This document shows positions 12,704 to 23,542 of a stretch of 64,000 bases of DNA, piece after piece; the stretch's first letter is position 1; every line of letters starts with the position of its first letter. The notes under the pieces were generated by a model that had not been told where the DNA came from, searched no databases, and worked only from the letters and a program-made list of their open reading frames with translations. Both the position numbers and the translations under genes were made by a program. The DNA lies in NCBI RefSeq assembly GCF_021869535.1, contig NW_026262734.1, positions 114,343,588-114,407,587 on the forward strand. The letters run 5' to 3'. The DNA comes from Mytilus californianus (lineage: Eukaryota; Mollusca; Bivalvia; Mytilida; Mytilidae).

Positions 12704-14552
12704 CGCAACGTAAGCTATAAATGTCCCTAAATGACTAGTGTAAAAGAGGGGCGACAGATACCAGAGGGACATTCAAACTCATAGATCGAAAATAAGCTGA
12801 CAACGTCATTGCGAAAAAGGAAAAAGACAAACAGACAAATAATAGTACACAAGACACAACATAGAAAACTTAAGACTAAGCAACACGAACCCCACCAAAA
12901 ACTGGGGTGATCTCATGTGGCACCCATCGTGTTGCTCATGTTATATACGTTACAAACCCAGTAAATAGTCTAATTTGGTAGGTCACATTCGATCGTGAAA
13001 AGGGAACGGATTGAAGTTACGACAAAAGGGAACATATCCGATATCATCTGTGAAACGGATATTCCATAACGGGCAACCACCTCGTGATGGCGTCCGTTAA
13101 ATTTACGATGGGATGATTTCAACTGCACCATTTGGAACTCTTGGTTTAATAGCTTCCTTGTGAGCAGCAACCCTCTATCAAGGAAATCATGATAGGAAAT
13201 ACAAGCCCGGGAATATCGTATCAATTGGGAGATATACACTCCGTATGCAGGTGCTGCTGGAATGTTGCTACATAGAAATGGAAAGTTCACAGTTGGGAAG
13301 CTGAAATATCTCTTTTGTCGTAAAGTTTTGTTTTCAACCGATCCTCATTGTCAATTTCTAGAGGAAAGTCAAGATATGAGGCAGACTTAACTGTATCTGT
13401 TGTATCCTTTATCTCTAGTTTGATGGGATAGATAAAATAATTAAGACGGGACAAACCAACGGTCAAAGAGGTAAGGCCTTTTCCCCCTGATTTTTTTTCA
13501 TTTGATTAGGTAGGTTAATCATGTTTTTAAATAGCCCGATAGATGCTAATTATAGTACATGAAAATACGTCACACCATCTATTTTCATACCTTGAACAGG
13601 TATTCTTACAATTAACAAGGCCAAGACTATTGATGTTTTGGTTTATCAAAACCAATATTGATTTAGTTTGTCAACGCCAATGAGGAGCATGAGATAACAT
13701 ACGGCATCCCACGTGACCTGTCAAGAAGCCGTATAATATCCGCGATGCGTTTTCCGAGGATGTTGTTTTCCTCAATCTGGATGTATATCTGTCCCAGTTT
13801 TTAAGGTTTTACAGTCTATAGGAACCGAACAACATCTTACACCAGTTGGTACTAGAACTCCTTGTGTTACAAACACACATAATCTGACCTTTTCTGGCAT
13901 TGTAACGAATTGACCCTTTGTTGTGGTTTTCCTACAGTCACGATTGGTAGTGTAATTGATTCGTTCAGTGGTGTTATTTTATTTTCTTATGACTTAGGTA
14001 CCGGTGCAAGGACGGTGGTAACAATGTCAGTACTAGTATCTTCACATTTGGTGGATTGGCGATAAGTTGCTGTGTACATTTGTTACATATAATACAATTT
14101 TCAAAAACGTTCTTGTTCAAGGTTTCGAAAAATTGTTTGTGTTGTTTTGAATTTGTTCTGTTATGACCTTTTTTTGATTATGTGTATATGTACACACACA
14201 TTTAGGCTTCATTGCTATTTTATCAATTATCGTGTTATAAGTTATGTACAGGCACCTTCTTCAGTTTGACGGCAATTGTTCCTTGCATATATATAATAAA
14301 TGTAAACACAGGAATAGGAAATAAGTTAAAAGTATGGAAAGTAATAGGAGAACACACAATTAGCAACACATTATTTTCTTTAATGAAATAATATGGAGTC
14401 AAAATGATTCATGATGACTCTATTAATTAAACAAACATCCGGAAAAATATGATAGAAACATTACAATTTGATATTTCAATGCAAAAAATGCAAAAAATCT
14501 GCGAGAGATTTGAACCTCGTCCTAAAAGTAATCTACTATTTACAGTTCTATA
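12704..14552. repeat. 1.85-kb tandem duplication in copy A, unit 2
   Basis: Offset from unit 1 is 1848 bp, growing by one through a single-base insertion near 13028. That insertion changes the end of the RT reading frame (ISDMFPFVV here, ISDMFLMS in unit 1). The near identity marks it as one of the youngest events in the window. Confidence 0.93.
12748..13486 (-). pseudogene. RT-element 3' end, copy A unit 2
   Basis: Tandem twin of 10900-11635, with the main open part at 12970-13290. It carries the family form FLDRGLLLTRK, where unit 1 has DRWLLLTRK, so the Trp codon in unit 1 is a new change. A one-base insertion near 13028 extends the frame into 3' UTR. The same upstream frame break as in unit 1 is present. 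Confidence 0.75.
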
Positions 14553-14567
14553 CCAATGGGACCACGG
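14499..14567 (-). ncRNA. Decayed tRNA-like sequence (SINE head?)
   Basis: On the minus strand a B-box-like GAGGTTCAAATCTC (plus positions 14505-14518) is preceded about 40 bp upstream by CCATTGGTATAGA, a rough D-arm/A-box match, and followed by a TTTTTT run suited to Pol III termination. A partial copy ends unit 1 near 12,650-12,703 and a shorter one is at about 38865-38925. A full cloverleaf could not be built, so this is more likely a tRNA-derived SINE remnant than a gene. Confidence 0.3.
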
Positions 14568-14984
14568 CGACTCTTGGAGAAAACAATGATATTAAGCAGA
14601 TATATAGGTAAAATTTGGTGAAGTTCCACTTTTTTTATTAAAAAAGTTGTTTTTAAGTATTAAGGACACATTAAATCAATTTTATTTTTGAAGAAAAAGG
14701 TTGTAAAAATTACAACCACAACAACAGACATCACTTTGTTTTGGTTTTAAATGTCCTCCTTGGAAGATTCCCTATTTTACCCATCTAAAAACACGGTAAT
14801 TCCGTATATTTGACTTTCATCCTTTATTGGGGGTTGATTAACTATTTTTCAGACATATCATGATATATAAAAATCGAGATATTGATAAAAAAAAAACATT
14901 TTTATTTCTTGTTTTTATCGTAAATTTTATTCTTTCAGCCCTTTTTGAAGTTGGCCCTTCTGTGAAAAAAAAAATCAAGGAAAG

Positions 14985-15062
14985 TTGGCCCTACCTCTTT
15001 AATACTTTAGGAGTTTAGGTCTTGGATGGAGAGTTGTCTCATTGGCAATCATACCAACACAT
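14985..15062 (+). repeat. Dispersed repeat family 1 tail
   Basis: TCTTGGATGGAGAGTTGTCTC followed by ATTGGCAATCATACCAACAC. Same at about 39362-39425. Confidence 0.7.
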
Positions 15063-15770
15063 TTTCGTGTTAACAATTGATCCATATTCTTTAAAAAAAA
15101 ATTCTTGTTAGGAAATTTCAGAGAATATAAAACCACAGTGGCATAATCTTAAAATTCATCTGGAAAAGAGTGGAAAACAGTTCAATATTTGACAGAAGGG
15201 GCGACAAAAGACGATCCATCTTGAAATTTCCAGGTACCAAGTGGACAATTTTGAGATTATTAAAAGCACAAAATCTTATCGTTTTTCAGTACGTGTTTGC
15301 ATAGAAAAATTAAAGTTGTTTACATCAGTTAAACATTCGATAAGCGTTAACCTCATCAAACCGATAGAAGTGGTTCAAACAAAGGAAAATACAACTGTCT
15401 TTATCTTATTTTGTCTTTGCTCTTCACTGCGGTTGTACCCTATTTCTGATGGCGATGCTACACAATGTTTAACGCTGATTTCATATCATCTCTTGTTACG
15501 TCTTTATTTTCATGGGGCGTGTTTGTATTGGATACTGCATCGCGTTTGGTATACGAACGCCATCATCTTGATGCGTCCAAGGTTTTACTGCCGAACAGAT
15601 GGACCATGTACCACATTTAAAAAAAATAAACCAAGAGTGGTTTTTGATATATAGTTCAAATCATATCAAGATATGGATACCTTTTAACTATTCACAATTA
15701 ACTAATTTCAACTTTTCATAATAAAGTAATATCAATTCCAACGATTCGTAATGATCTATATGAACAATTG
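15063..15770. other. No supported gene; conserved open frame of unknown nature
   Basis: A plus frame at 15241-15654 (137 codons) and its copy-B relative at 39655-40011 (118 codons) stay open. Their composition (many Leu, Tyr, Cys, His) shows no domain I recognise. The N-terminal part is disrupted in B by a one-base change in an A run. Because A and B are young duplicates, shared openness is weak evidence. I see no splice sites or start context that would support a gene. Confidence 0.3.
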
Positions 15771-16560
15771 TTTACTCAGTATTGCGTAATAGTACGTTAT
15801 TGCGCAACAGCAAGGTATTGTGCAACATCATGGTTTCTGCGCTATTACAAGAAATAAATACATAATTCTGTTAACAAATTTCAATGGGGATTGATTTAAA
15901 GACTTCAATTGTTGGGGTTCTTACCGTTTAGGAATTAGGGGCACAAAAGTGGGGAACAATGATTTTCAAGTTTCCAGACAATTCCTTAAGTTTAAGTCAT
16001 TTGATCTCTATAAAATTGTACCACAAGGTTCTGAAAACTGATATACTCAGTAGTGCGCAACAGCACGATATCGCGCAACAACAAGAAATCTTAAATTGAA
16101 TATAAATACAAATCTCTTAAAAATTTTCAATGGGGGATTAGTTTAAAGACTTAAATTGTTTAGGTTCTTATCGTGTATTTGATTATGATATTGGGCCCCG
16201 TTTGAAATTAGTCCACATTGAGGTCCAAAAGGTTCAAAATTGAACTTCGTTTGATTTCATCAAAAACTGAATCTTTGTGGCTTTATCCCAGATATGCTGA
16301 ATCTAACCGTGTATTTGGATATTGGACCGTAATAGGTAAATGCCTAATTTAAAATTTTAAAGTTCTTTGACCACATTCAGTCTGTACCAAAAAACCTATG
16401 CTGTGTCAAACATTTAATCACAATCAAAATTCAGATCTTTATCAAGCTTGAATGTTGTCTCTATATTTGCCCCTACTTTTCAGGGTTCGACCTCTGCGGT
16501 CTTATCAAGCTGCGGCCGGCGGATCATTTTATTTATATTGTTGGAGGTGGTGTGGTTTGA
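15770..16560 (+). repeat. Bivalve repeat with TTGCGCAA motifs, copy A
   Basis: Two degenerate ~255-265 bp units start at ACTCAGTATTGCGTAATAG (15776) and ACTCAGTAGTGCGCAACAG (16043). Each continues with TTTCAATGGGG and TTAAAGACTT. The element ends near GGGTTCGACCTCTGCGGTC, a dispersed repeat end I recall from mussel DNA. Present again at 40130-40920. Confidence 0.6.
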
Positions 16561-16789
16561 ATAGTTAAACACTGACACAAGGCTATAATTCATAAAAACT
16601 TGAATTTGTGGAACTTTTATCACGAAAAAGGGTATTTTACCATGCCACTGAGATTCAATTTGAATGTATATGTGCTGGTTAAAATTCAAGTTTGGTACTG
16701 TAGACATTAATTACGAAGTCCAATGTACAGGGACACGTCACTCCCTGTGCATGTAAAAGTCATATACATTTCATGTTGTTCATGTTTTA

Positions 16790-17146
16790 CTGCTGACTCA
16801 GGTTAGGTTTAAGGTTGGTGCGCCTGTCAACACGTTTAAACCCGCTGCATATTTTATATGCCCCTGTCCTAATGAGTCAGGAGCCTGTTGTTCTTTGGTT
16901 GCCGTTTGTTGCTGTGGTTCATATGTGTATTTCGTTTCTCGTATTTTATATTATATAGTTTAGACCGTTGGTTTTCCTGTTTGAATTGTTTTACACTGGT
17001 CATTTTGGAGTCCTTGATAGCTTGCTGTTCGGTGTGAGCCAAGGCTCCGTGTTGAAGGCCGTACTTTGACCTATAATTGTTAACTTAAAATACATTGTTA
17101 CTTGGATGGAGAGTTGTCTCATTGGCACTCATACCACATCTTATTT
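16790..17146 (+). repeat. Dispersed repeat family 1, near full length, copy A
   Basis: Runs from CAGGTTAGGTTTAAGG through CGTTTAAACCCGCTGC, GAGTCAGGAGCCTGTTG, AAGGCCGTACTTTGACC and the tail GGATGGAGAGTTGTCTC with CTCATACCACATCT. I recognise it as one of the commonest mussel-lineage repeats. No coding capacity was found; its class (SINE-like or non-autonomous) is not settled by sequence alone. Confidence 0.8.
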
Positions 17147-17567
17147 ATATATGTAAATAACCGTCGGATTAATGGTCACCTTTGAACTTTTTTCAAACAA
17201 AATCGTTGGCATCAGCTATGCCTTTATTTGATACATTTAGGTTTTTTGCAATATGCAAGAATAACCGTCGGATTAATGGTCTTTAAAATTTTTATATCTC
17301 AATTCTCATTTTTTGACATTTATACCTGAAATGATATCGTTTATTTGTATTTGCGTCATTAAACCCGTTTATTCATTGATTGCTTACTTTATGATAAAAA
17401 TAATCAAATGTAACAAAGAAGCACAAAAAGGCATACATCAAATTTAACATCCTCATTTTTGCATTTTATTATACGATTTTATTTATCTATGTAAAATCCA
17501 CCCATAAAGGATGTAAGGTTTTAAGTACTGGTGTAGAATCGCGCGTTTGACGTCACACAGGTAGATA

Positions 17568-17975
17568 TAAAATAATTTTGTCGTTCAAAGTATGACGGAA
17601 TACATAAGTACAGAGTCACGTCAAATGGATATCACAAAAAATGACTTAACAGTTCAAGTAATATTGATAAAACAAAATAATTTTGTCGTTCAAAGTATGA
17701 CTGAATACATAAGAACAGAGTCACGTCAAATGGATATAACAAAAAAAGACTTAACAGTAAAAGTTATATTAATAAAGATAAAATAATTTTGTCGTTATAA
17801 GTATGACGGGATACATAAGTACAGAGTCACGTCAAATGGATATCACAAAAACAGACTTAATAGTAAAAGTAATATTAATAAAACAAAATAATGTTGTCGT
17901 TCAAAGTATGACGGGATACATAAGTACAGAGTCACGTCAAATGGATATCACAAAAAAACAGACTTCGGCTGTTAT
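17568..17975 (+). repeat. 106-bp tandem repeat, four units
   Basis: GACGGAATACATAAGTACAG or close variants recur at about 17593, 17699, 17804 and 17910, giving a period near 106 bp. The block runs directly into a family-2 tail (CTGCTCTTTGGTCGGGTTG) at 17975-18045. The open frames here (three to four repeated 35-residue blocks) only reflect the tandem structure. Confidence 0.85.
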
Positions 17976-18277
17976 CTGCTCTTTGGTCGGGTTGTTGTCT
18001 CTTTGACATATTCCTCATTTCCATTCTCTATTTTATTAACAGTCTATCGAATCTTAATTGATTACTTATCTTTGACTCCTATAAAATCTCAATGATTTTG
18101 GGTATAAGTATGTCTTGGCATTTCGAATATTTTGGATACATAACGCTTTTTTCATTCTGAAGATTAAAGTATTTTGCCAAGATATGTATAGATTGTATGA
18201 GCAAAATTATGTTGACATTGATTTTGATGAAAGATTCAACAAAGTTTGACAATTATGTACAAAACGTCAACTCGTAC

Positions 18278-18382
18278 CTCATTTTCTCTATTTGGATCTA
18301 TATCTGCTCTTTCTAATAACAATTGCACTATGTCGAGATTTCCACCAATAGCAGCTAAATGTAAGGGAGTATCACCATCAGA
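18278..18382 (-). CDS. Ankyrin-repeat gene, exon (type 1 repeat, most downstream seen)
   Basis: Minus-strand exon of 105 bp encoding one ankyrin repeat: SDGDTPLHLAAIGG, then NLDIVQLLLERADIDPNREN. It shows the TPLHLAA helix-start motif and the IVQLLLE second helix. An acceptor AATTTCAG stands at its start and a donor GAG|GTACGAGT at its end. Both ends are in phase 0. The flanking intron is shared with the exon at 20590. It likely continues to a further exon at lower coordinates, which I could not find; the 3' end of the gene is outside the recognised sequence. Ankyrin repeats usually bind protein partners; no specific partner can be inferred. Confidence 0.85.
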
Positions 18383-19023
18383 CTGAAATTAAAAAGCTTG
18401 CACTGCTCATTGCATCATATGAACATGATAAAAGCTAACAAAAACAATTCATACAAATTATTACAGTACAAAAAATTACATTTGCCAACATTTCAAGAAG
18501 TCAATGAATTTCAAACCGTTTTTGTTAATCGCATTTTGTTGAAACTGTAAATGTGGGTTAAGATAATAACTTGTGTACATAAAACATGTTCAGAGTGATG
18601 TGTATTCAAATTCCATTTACATTGACAAAGTTTGCCTGTTTTCCAGAAGTTCTGTTGTTCTGTGTGTTTATTCCAACTTCCTCCACCAACAAAAACCTGT
18701 TCGCAATGGTATAACCAATATCACTTAACGAAGCTTTATATTCCAACAAAACAAATACACGAAAAATATCACGGTTATTTGTATCACACTCATAGTATAA
18801 CAGTTGGTATCATTACGGGCAGATTTCAAGAAAGAGATCTCAGTCAATGCCATCGAAATAAGATAAGATAAAGTTAAAGCTGTCAAAATGATATTGCAAA
18901 AACAAACAATCTGCTAACATCTACGACATTTGTTACGTAGTTAAAAGTTGTCTCATTGGCAATAATATCACATTTTCTGTTTTTCCATATATATCATGAT
19001 ATGTGTAATTTTAACATCATTTA

Positions 19024-19609
19024 ATTAGACAATATACGTATAGTGTCGTGATATATGAAATTTATTTGTATGAGGCTAAGAAACGGGGGGAAATGCGAGG
19101 TTTACCGAGCATTTCCCCCTGTTTCGTGCCGAATACAAATACATTTCATATTTCAAGACACTATACGTATATTGTCTTTATACTGAAATCGATAAAAAAC
19201 ATTAAAAAAAATAAAATACGTAACAAATGTATTGTTAAAAAAAAAGTGTTTTGAATTTCCCTCTTGGGGTACCAGTGTTGGGTATTTCCCTATAAGCGTA
19301 GTAACTCATAAAGTCCAGGCGATAAGACATTGGCATTTTTAGGAATTAGAAAGAGAAAATAAACTAATTTAATAATATTTAATAAACATGGTATGTAAAT
19401 TACGAATTTCAAGACATAACAAGTTAAAATTTACAAAAGTTTGACAATTGTTACTACACGTTGTCATGGTTGTAACGTGACATTATTGATGAAATACAGT
19501 AGTTCCGGTAAGTAGGCGTGGCTAATAGGTTAGTTGAGGTCATGGACGTATAAAGCTAACGTTTATACGTATAGCTTTATCTGTATAGTAAAATAGGTGA
19601 TTGCAGTAT
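19024..19609. mobile_element. Insertion specific to ankyrin block unit 1
   Basis: Unit 2 reads CATCATTTAACTTCTTTTTTC at 21327 without interruption. Unit 1 has CATCATTTAA, then ~586 bp, then TAACTTCTTTTTTC. A TAA repeat at the edges could be a 3-bp target-site duplication, but terminal inverted repeats at the outermost edges are not clear. A deletion in unit 2 is the alternative. Confidence 0.5.
19027..19177. repeat. Long palindrome / foldback element
   Basis: Arms 19027-19096 and 19109-19177 pair over about 70 bp with few mismatches, around a 12-bp loop. Outer ends read AGACAATATACGTATAGTG and its complement. It lies within the ~586 bp insertion present in ankyrin block unit 1 and absent from unit 2. 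Confidence 0.8.
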
Positions 19610-19740
19610 AACTTCTTTTTTCTGATGTCACAATGATACTATCCCACCAATCTATTTATAGCCTTTTTTATTTGTATTATTCCTCTTTGATGGAAGATTT
19701 AACAACGTTGGACAATACTGTAAAGAACGTCATCCCGTAC

Positions 19741-19842
19741 CTTAGTTTGATTATTTGGATCTATATCTGCTTTTTCTAATAACAATTTAACTATGTTGAT
19801 AAATCCACCTCTAGCAGCTGCGAGTAAGGGAGTACCAAAATA
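19741..19842 (-). CDS. Ankyrin-repeat gene, exon (type 2 repeat)
   Basis: Minus-strand exon of 102 bp (34 codons) encoding YFGTPLLAAARGGFINIVK followed by LLLEKADIDPNNQTK. TPLLAAA replaces the more usual TPLHLAA, so the His that often begins helix 1 is absent in all three type 2 exons. Acceptor TTATTTCAG and donor AAG|GTACGGGA flank it. Phase 0 at both ends. It is the most diverged type 2 exon: Lys at LLLEK (Arg in the others) and NNQTK at the end (NKQTE in the others). Confidence 0.85.
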
Positions 19843-20104
19843 CTGAAATAAAAAATTTGCAATGTTCGTATTATCCAACAGAGGTATAACACAAACATGT
19901 CATACAAATGATTAGAGTACAAAAAGAGCATTGGCTAACAGTTGGAGATTAATGAATTACAAAACCGTTTTTATACATCACATTTTTTTATGAAACTGTA
20001 CATGTGGATTGAGTGAATAACTTTTGTACATAAAAAAAACATGTTTATTGTGATGTGTATTCGAGTTCCTTTTCAATTGACAAAGATTGCCAGTTTTCCA
20101 GAAA

Positions 20105-20350
20105 GTCGGATGTTCTGTCGGAATACATAAGTACAGAGTCACGTCAAATGGATATCACAAAAAACATGCTTAGCAGTAAAAGTAATATTAATAAAACGAA
20201 ATAATTTTGTCGTTCAAAGAATGACGGGATACATAAGTACAGAGTCACGTCAAATGGATATCACAAAAAACAGACTTCGGCTGTCATCTGCTCTTTGGTC
20301 GGGTTGTTGTCTCTTTGACATATTCCTCATTTCCATTCTCAATTTTATTA
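20105..20350 (+). repeat. 106-bp repeat, two units, plus family-2 tail
   Basis: Second site of the 106-bp unit, again ending in the family-2 tail (20275-20350). It marks the left end of the second ankyrin-exon block, so the repeat travelled with the block duplication and unit number changed from four to two or the reverse. Confidence 0.8.
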
Positions 20351-20589
20351 ACAGTAAATCGAATCTTAATTGATTACTTATCTTTGACTCCTATAAAATC
20401 TCAATGATTTTAGGTATAAGTATGTCTTGGCATTTCGAATATTTTGGATACATAACGCTTTTTTCACTCTGAAAATTAAAGTATTTTGCCAAAATGTGTA
20501 TAGATTTTATGAGCAAAATTATGTTGACATTGATTTTGATGAAAGATTCAACAAAGTTTGACAATTATGTACAAAACGTCAACTCGTAC

Positions 20590-20694
20590 CTTATTTTCTC
20601 TATTTGGATCTATATCTGCTCTTTCTAATAACAATTGCACTATGTCGAGATTTCCACCATTAGCAGCTAAATGTAAGGGAGTATTACCATTATA
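20590..20694 (-). CDS. Ankyrin-repeat gene, exon (type 1 repeat)
   Basis: Minus-strand exon of 105 bp encoding YNGNTPLHLAANGG followed by NLDIVQLLLERADIDPNRENK. Near-identical to the exon at 18278 apart from the start (YNGN against SDGD), one residue in LAANGG and the last residue. Acceptor TTAATTTCAG at one end (lower strand) and donor AAG|GTACGAGT at the other. The substitutions are mostly amino-acid changing, which is compatible with relaxed or diversifying selection, but the sample is too small to decide. Confidence 0.85.
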
Positions 20695-21465
20695 CTGAAA
20701 TTAAAACGCTTGCACTGCTCATTGCATCATATGAACACGATTAAAGCTAACAAAAACAATTTATACAAATGATTACAGTACAAAAAATTACATTTTCCAA
20801 CATTTCGATAAGTCAATGAATTTCAAACCGTTTTTGTTAATCGCAATTTATTGAAACTGTAAATGTGGGTTAAGATAATAACTTGTGTACATAAAACATG
20901 TTCATAGTGATGTGTAATCGAATCCCATTTACATTGACAAGTTTGCATGTTTTTCAGAAGTTCTGTTGTTCTGTGTGTTTATTCCAACTTCCTCCACCAA
21001 CAAAAACCTGGTCGCGATGGTATAACCAATATCACTGAATGAAGCTTTATATTCCAACAAAACAAATACACGAAAAATATCATGGTTATTTGTATCACAC
21101 TCATAGTATAACAGTTGGTATCATTACGAGCAGATTTCAAGAAAGAGATCTCAGTCAATGCTATCGAAATAAGATAAGATAAAGTTAAAGCTGTCAAAAT
21201 AATATTGCAAAAAACAAACAATCTGCTAACATCTACGACATTTGTTACGTAGTTAAAAGTTGTCTCATTGGCAATAATATCACATTTTATGTCTTTCCAT
21301 ATATATCATGATATGTGTAATTTTAACATCATTTAACTTCTTTTTTCTGATGTCCCAATGATACTATCCCACCAATCTATTTATAGCCTTTTTTATTTGT
21401 ATTATTTCTCTTTGATGGAAGATTTAACAAAGTTGGACAATACTGTAAAGAACGTCATCCCGTAC

Positions 21466-21567
21466 CTCAGTTTGTTTATTTGGATCTATATCTGCTCTTT
21501 CTAATAACAATTTAACTATGTTGGTAAATCCACCTCTAGCAGCTGCGAGTAAGGGAGTACCAAAATA
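21466..21567 (-). CDS. Ankyrin-repeat gene, exon (type 2 repeat)
   Basis: Minus-strand 102-bp exon encoding YFGTPLLAAARGGFTNIVK followed by LLLERADIDPNKQTE, with phase 0 ends. It lies in the first copy of the 1.49-kb tandem duplication and differs from the exon at 22957 by Thr for Ile at GGF(T/I)NIV. The donor is GAG|GTACGGGA. Confidence 0.85.
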
Positions 21568-21779
21568 CTGAAATAAAAAGTTTGCAATGTTCGTATTATT
21601 CTACAGAGGTATAACACAACCATGTCATACAAATGATTAGAGCACAAAACAAAACATTGGCTAACAATTCGAGAAGTTTATGAATATTAAAACCGTTTTT
21701 ATACATTACATTTTTTTATGAAACTGTACATGTGGATTGAGTGAATAACTTTTGTACATAAAAAAAACATGTTCATGGT

Positions 21780-22052
21780 TAACCCGAATAATTCAGTCCC
21801 TCCCCGTGATCGACTCGACCACTCGCGAGGGCCTGAATTCTTTATACGATAAAAACGCGTCACGAATCCAGGATTTTGTTTGGTGCCCTCTGGGTGAGAG
21901 AGCCAATCAGCTAATAGCTCAATGTTATCTAGATATGTAAATCCCGAGCTAATTCCGAATGATTATTCGACATTTTTTTATTGACAAGGCCTTCAGGCGT
22001 TAATGTAGCCATCGTAGAGCAGTGGAATATAACGACTGAATTATTCGGGTTA
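21780..22052. mobile_element. MITE with 9-bp target-site duplication, first copy
   Basis: 273-bp element with terminal inverted repeats TAACCCGAATAATTCAGT and its complement, flanked by the direct repeat GTTCATGGT (21771-21779 and 22053-22061). The related block at 20035-20055 and the one at 18590 read ACATGTT..GTGATGTGTATTC without insertion, giving an empty site. A 9-bp duplication fits Mutator-like elements best; 8-bp classes (hAT) are possible if one flanking base matches by chance. Open frames inside it are shadows. Confidence 0.88.
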
Positions 22053-22956
22053 GTTCATGGTGATGTGTATTCGAATTCCTTTTCAATTGACAAAGATTGC
22101 CAGTTTTCCAGAAAGTCGGTTGTTCTGTCTGTTTACTCCAGCTTCCTCCACCAACAAAAACTGGTCGCCATGGTATAACCAATATCACTGAACGAAGCTT
22201 TATATTCCAACAAAATAAATACACGAAAAATATCATGGTTAATTTATCACACTCATAGTATAACAGTTGATATCATTACGGGCAGATTCCAACATTTCGA
22301 GAATAAATGAATTTCAAACCGTTTTTGTTAATCGCATTTTATTGAAACTGTAAATGTGGGTTAAGATAATAACTTGTGTACATAAAACATGTTCATAGTG
22401 ATGTGTAATCGAATCCCATTTACATTGACAAGTTTGAATGTTTTTCAGAAGTTCTGTTGTTCTGTGTGTTTATTCCAACTTCCTCCACCAACAAAAACCT
22501 GGTCGCGATGGTATAACCAATATCACTGAATGAAGCTTTATATTCCAACAAAACAAATACACGAAAAATATCATGGTTATTTGTATCACACTCATAGTAT
22601 AACAGTTGGTATCATTACGAGCAGATTTCAAGAAAGAGATCTCAGTCAATGCTATCGAAATAAGATAAGATAAAGTTAAAGCTGTCAAAATAATATTGCA
22701 AAAAACAAACAATCTGCTAACATCTACGACATTTGTTACGTAGTTAAAAGTTGTCTCATTGGCAATAATATCACATTTTATGTCTTTCCATATATATCAT
22801 GATATGTGTAATTTTAACATCATTTAACTTCTTTTTTCTGATGTCCCAATGATACTATCCCACCAATCTATTTATAGCCTTTTTTATTTGTATTATTCCT
22901 CTTTGATGGAAGATTTAACAAAGTTGGACAATACTGTAAAGAACGTCATCCCGTAC

Positions 22957-23058
22957 CTCAGTTTGTTTATTTGGATCTATATCTGCTCTTTCTAATAACA
23001 ATTTAACTATGTTGATAAATCCACCTCTAGCAGCTGCGAGTAAGGGAGTACCAAAATA
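22957..23058 (-). CDS. Ankyrin-repeat gene, exon (type 2 repeat)
   Basis: Minus-strand 102-bp exon encoding YFGTPLLAAARGGFINIVK followed by LLLERADIDPNKQTE. It is the first full-repeat exon in transcript order that I can see after the exon at 44683-44766. If spliced in order, the 21.6 kb between them is one intron that contains the whole of copy B, unless a further exon was missed. Phase 0 ends and consensus splice sites as in its twin at 21466. Confidence 0.83.
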
Positions 23059-23269
23059 CTGAAATAAAAAATTTGCAATGTTCGTATTATCCTACAGAGG
23101 TATAACACAACCATGTCATACAAATGATTAGAGCACAAAACAAAACATTCGCTAACAATTCGAGAAGTTAATGAATATTAAAACCGTTTTTATACATTAC
23201 ATTTTTTATGAAACTGTACATGTGGATTGAGTGAATAACTTGTGTACATAAAAAAAACATGTTCATGGT

Positions 23270-23542
23270 TAACCCGAATAATTCAGTCCCTCCCCGTGAT
23301 CGACTCGACCACTCGCGAGGGCCTGAATTCTTTATACGATAAAAACGCGTCACGAATCCAGGATTTTGTTTGGTGCCCTCTGGGTGAGAGAGCCAATCAG
23401 CTAATAGCTCAATGTTATCTAGATAGGTAAATCCCGAGCTAATTCCGAATGATTATTCGACATTTTTTTATTGACAAGGCCTTCAGGCGTTAATGTAGCC
23501 ATCGTAGAGCAGTGGAATATAACGACTGAATTATTCGGGTTA
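23270..23542. mobile_element. MITE with 9-bp target-site duplication, second copy
   Basis: Copied with the 1.49-kb tandem duplication, not a new insertion: flanks, terminal repeats and internal sequence match the first copy apart from single-base changes. Confidence 0.88.

Larger units (their letters stand above)
1..17396. repeat. Large segmental duplication, copy A
   Basis: The first base aligns with 26019 and the match runs to the shared motif GCTTACTTTATGATA ending at 17396 (41760 in copy B). Order and strand of all embedded elements are the same in both copies. The left edge cannot be placed because homology already exists at base 1. Copy A differs from B by an extra internal tandem duplication, a long G run near 10.39 kb and several indels of 50-100 bp. 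Identity looks high (high nineties percent in stretches compared by eye, not computed). Confidence 0.95.
17976..20290. repeat. Ankyrin-exon block, unit 1 (about 2.3 kb)
   Basis: Contains exons at 18278-18382 and 19741-19842 and aligns with 20291-22288 through introns as well as exons (for example AATCTTAATTGATTACTTATC at 18052 and 20355). Compared with unit 2 it carries a ~586 bp insertion at about 19024-19609 that includes a foldback element, and it lacks the MITE found in unit 2. Confidence 0.85.
20797..22288. repeat. 1.49-kb tandem duplication, first copy
   Basis: Begins at CCAACATTTCGATAAGTCAATG and is followed head-to-tail by 22289-23777. It contains the ankyrin exon 21466-21567 and the MITE 21780-22052. 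The two copies differ at very few positions. Confidence 0.92.

Noticed and set aside
15241-15654. 137-codon plus-strand open frame partly conserved in copy B
   Set aside because: A and B are young duplicates, so conservation is not selective evidence. There is no domain, no start context and the N-terminal part is disrupted in B.
17592-18006. Repeated 35-residue blocks resembling a repeat protein
   Set aside because: Produced by the 106-bp tandem repeat; 106 is not a multiple of three, and a frame break with a stop occurs between units.
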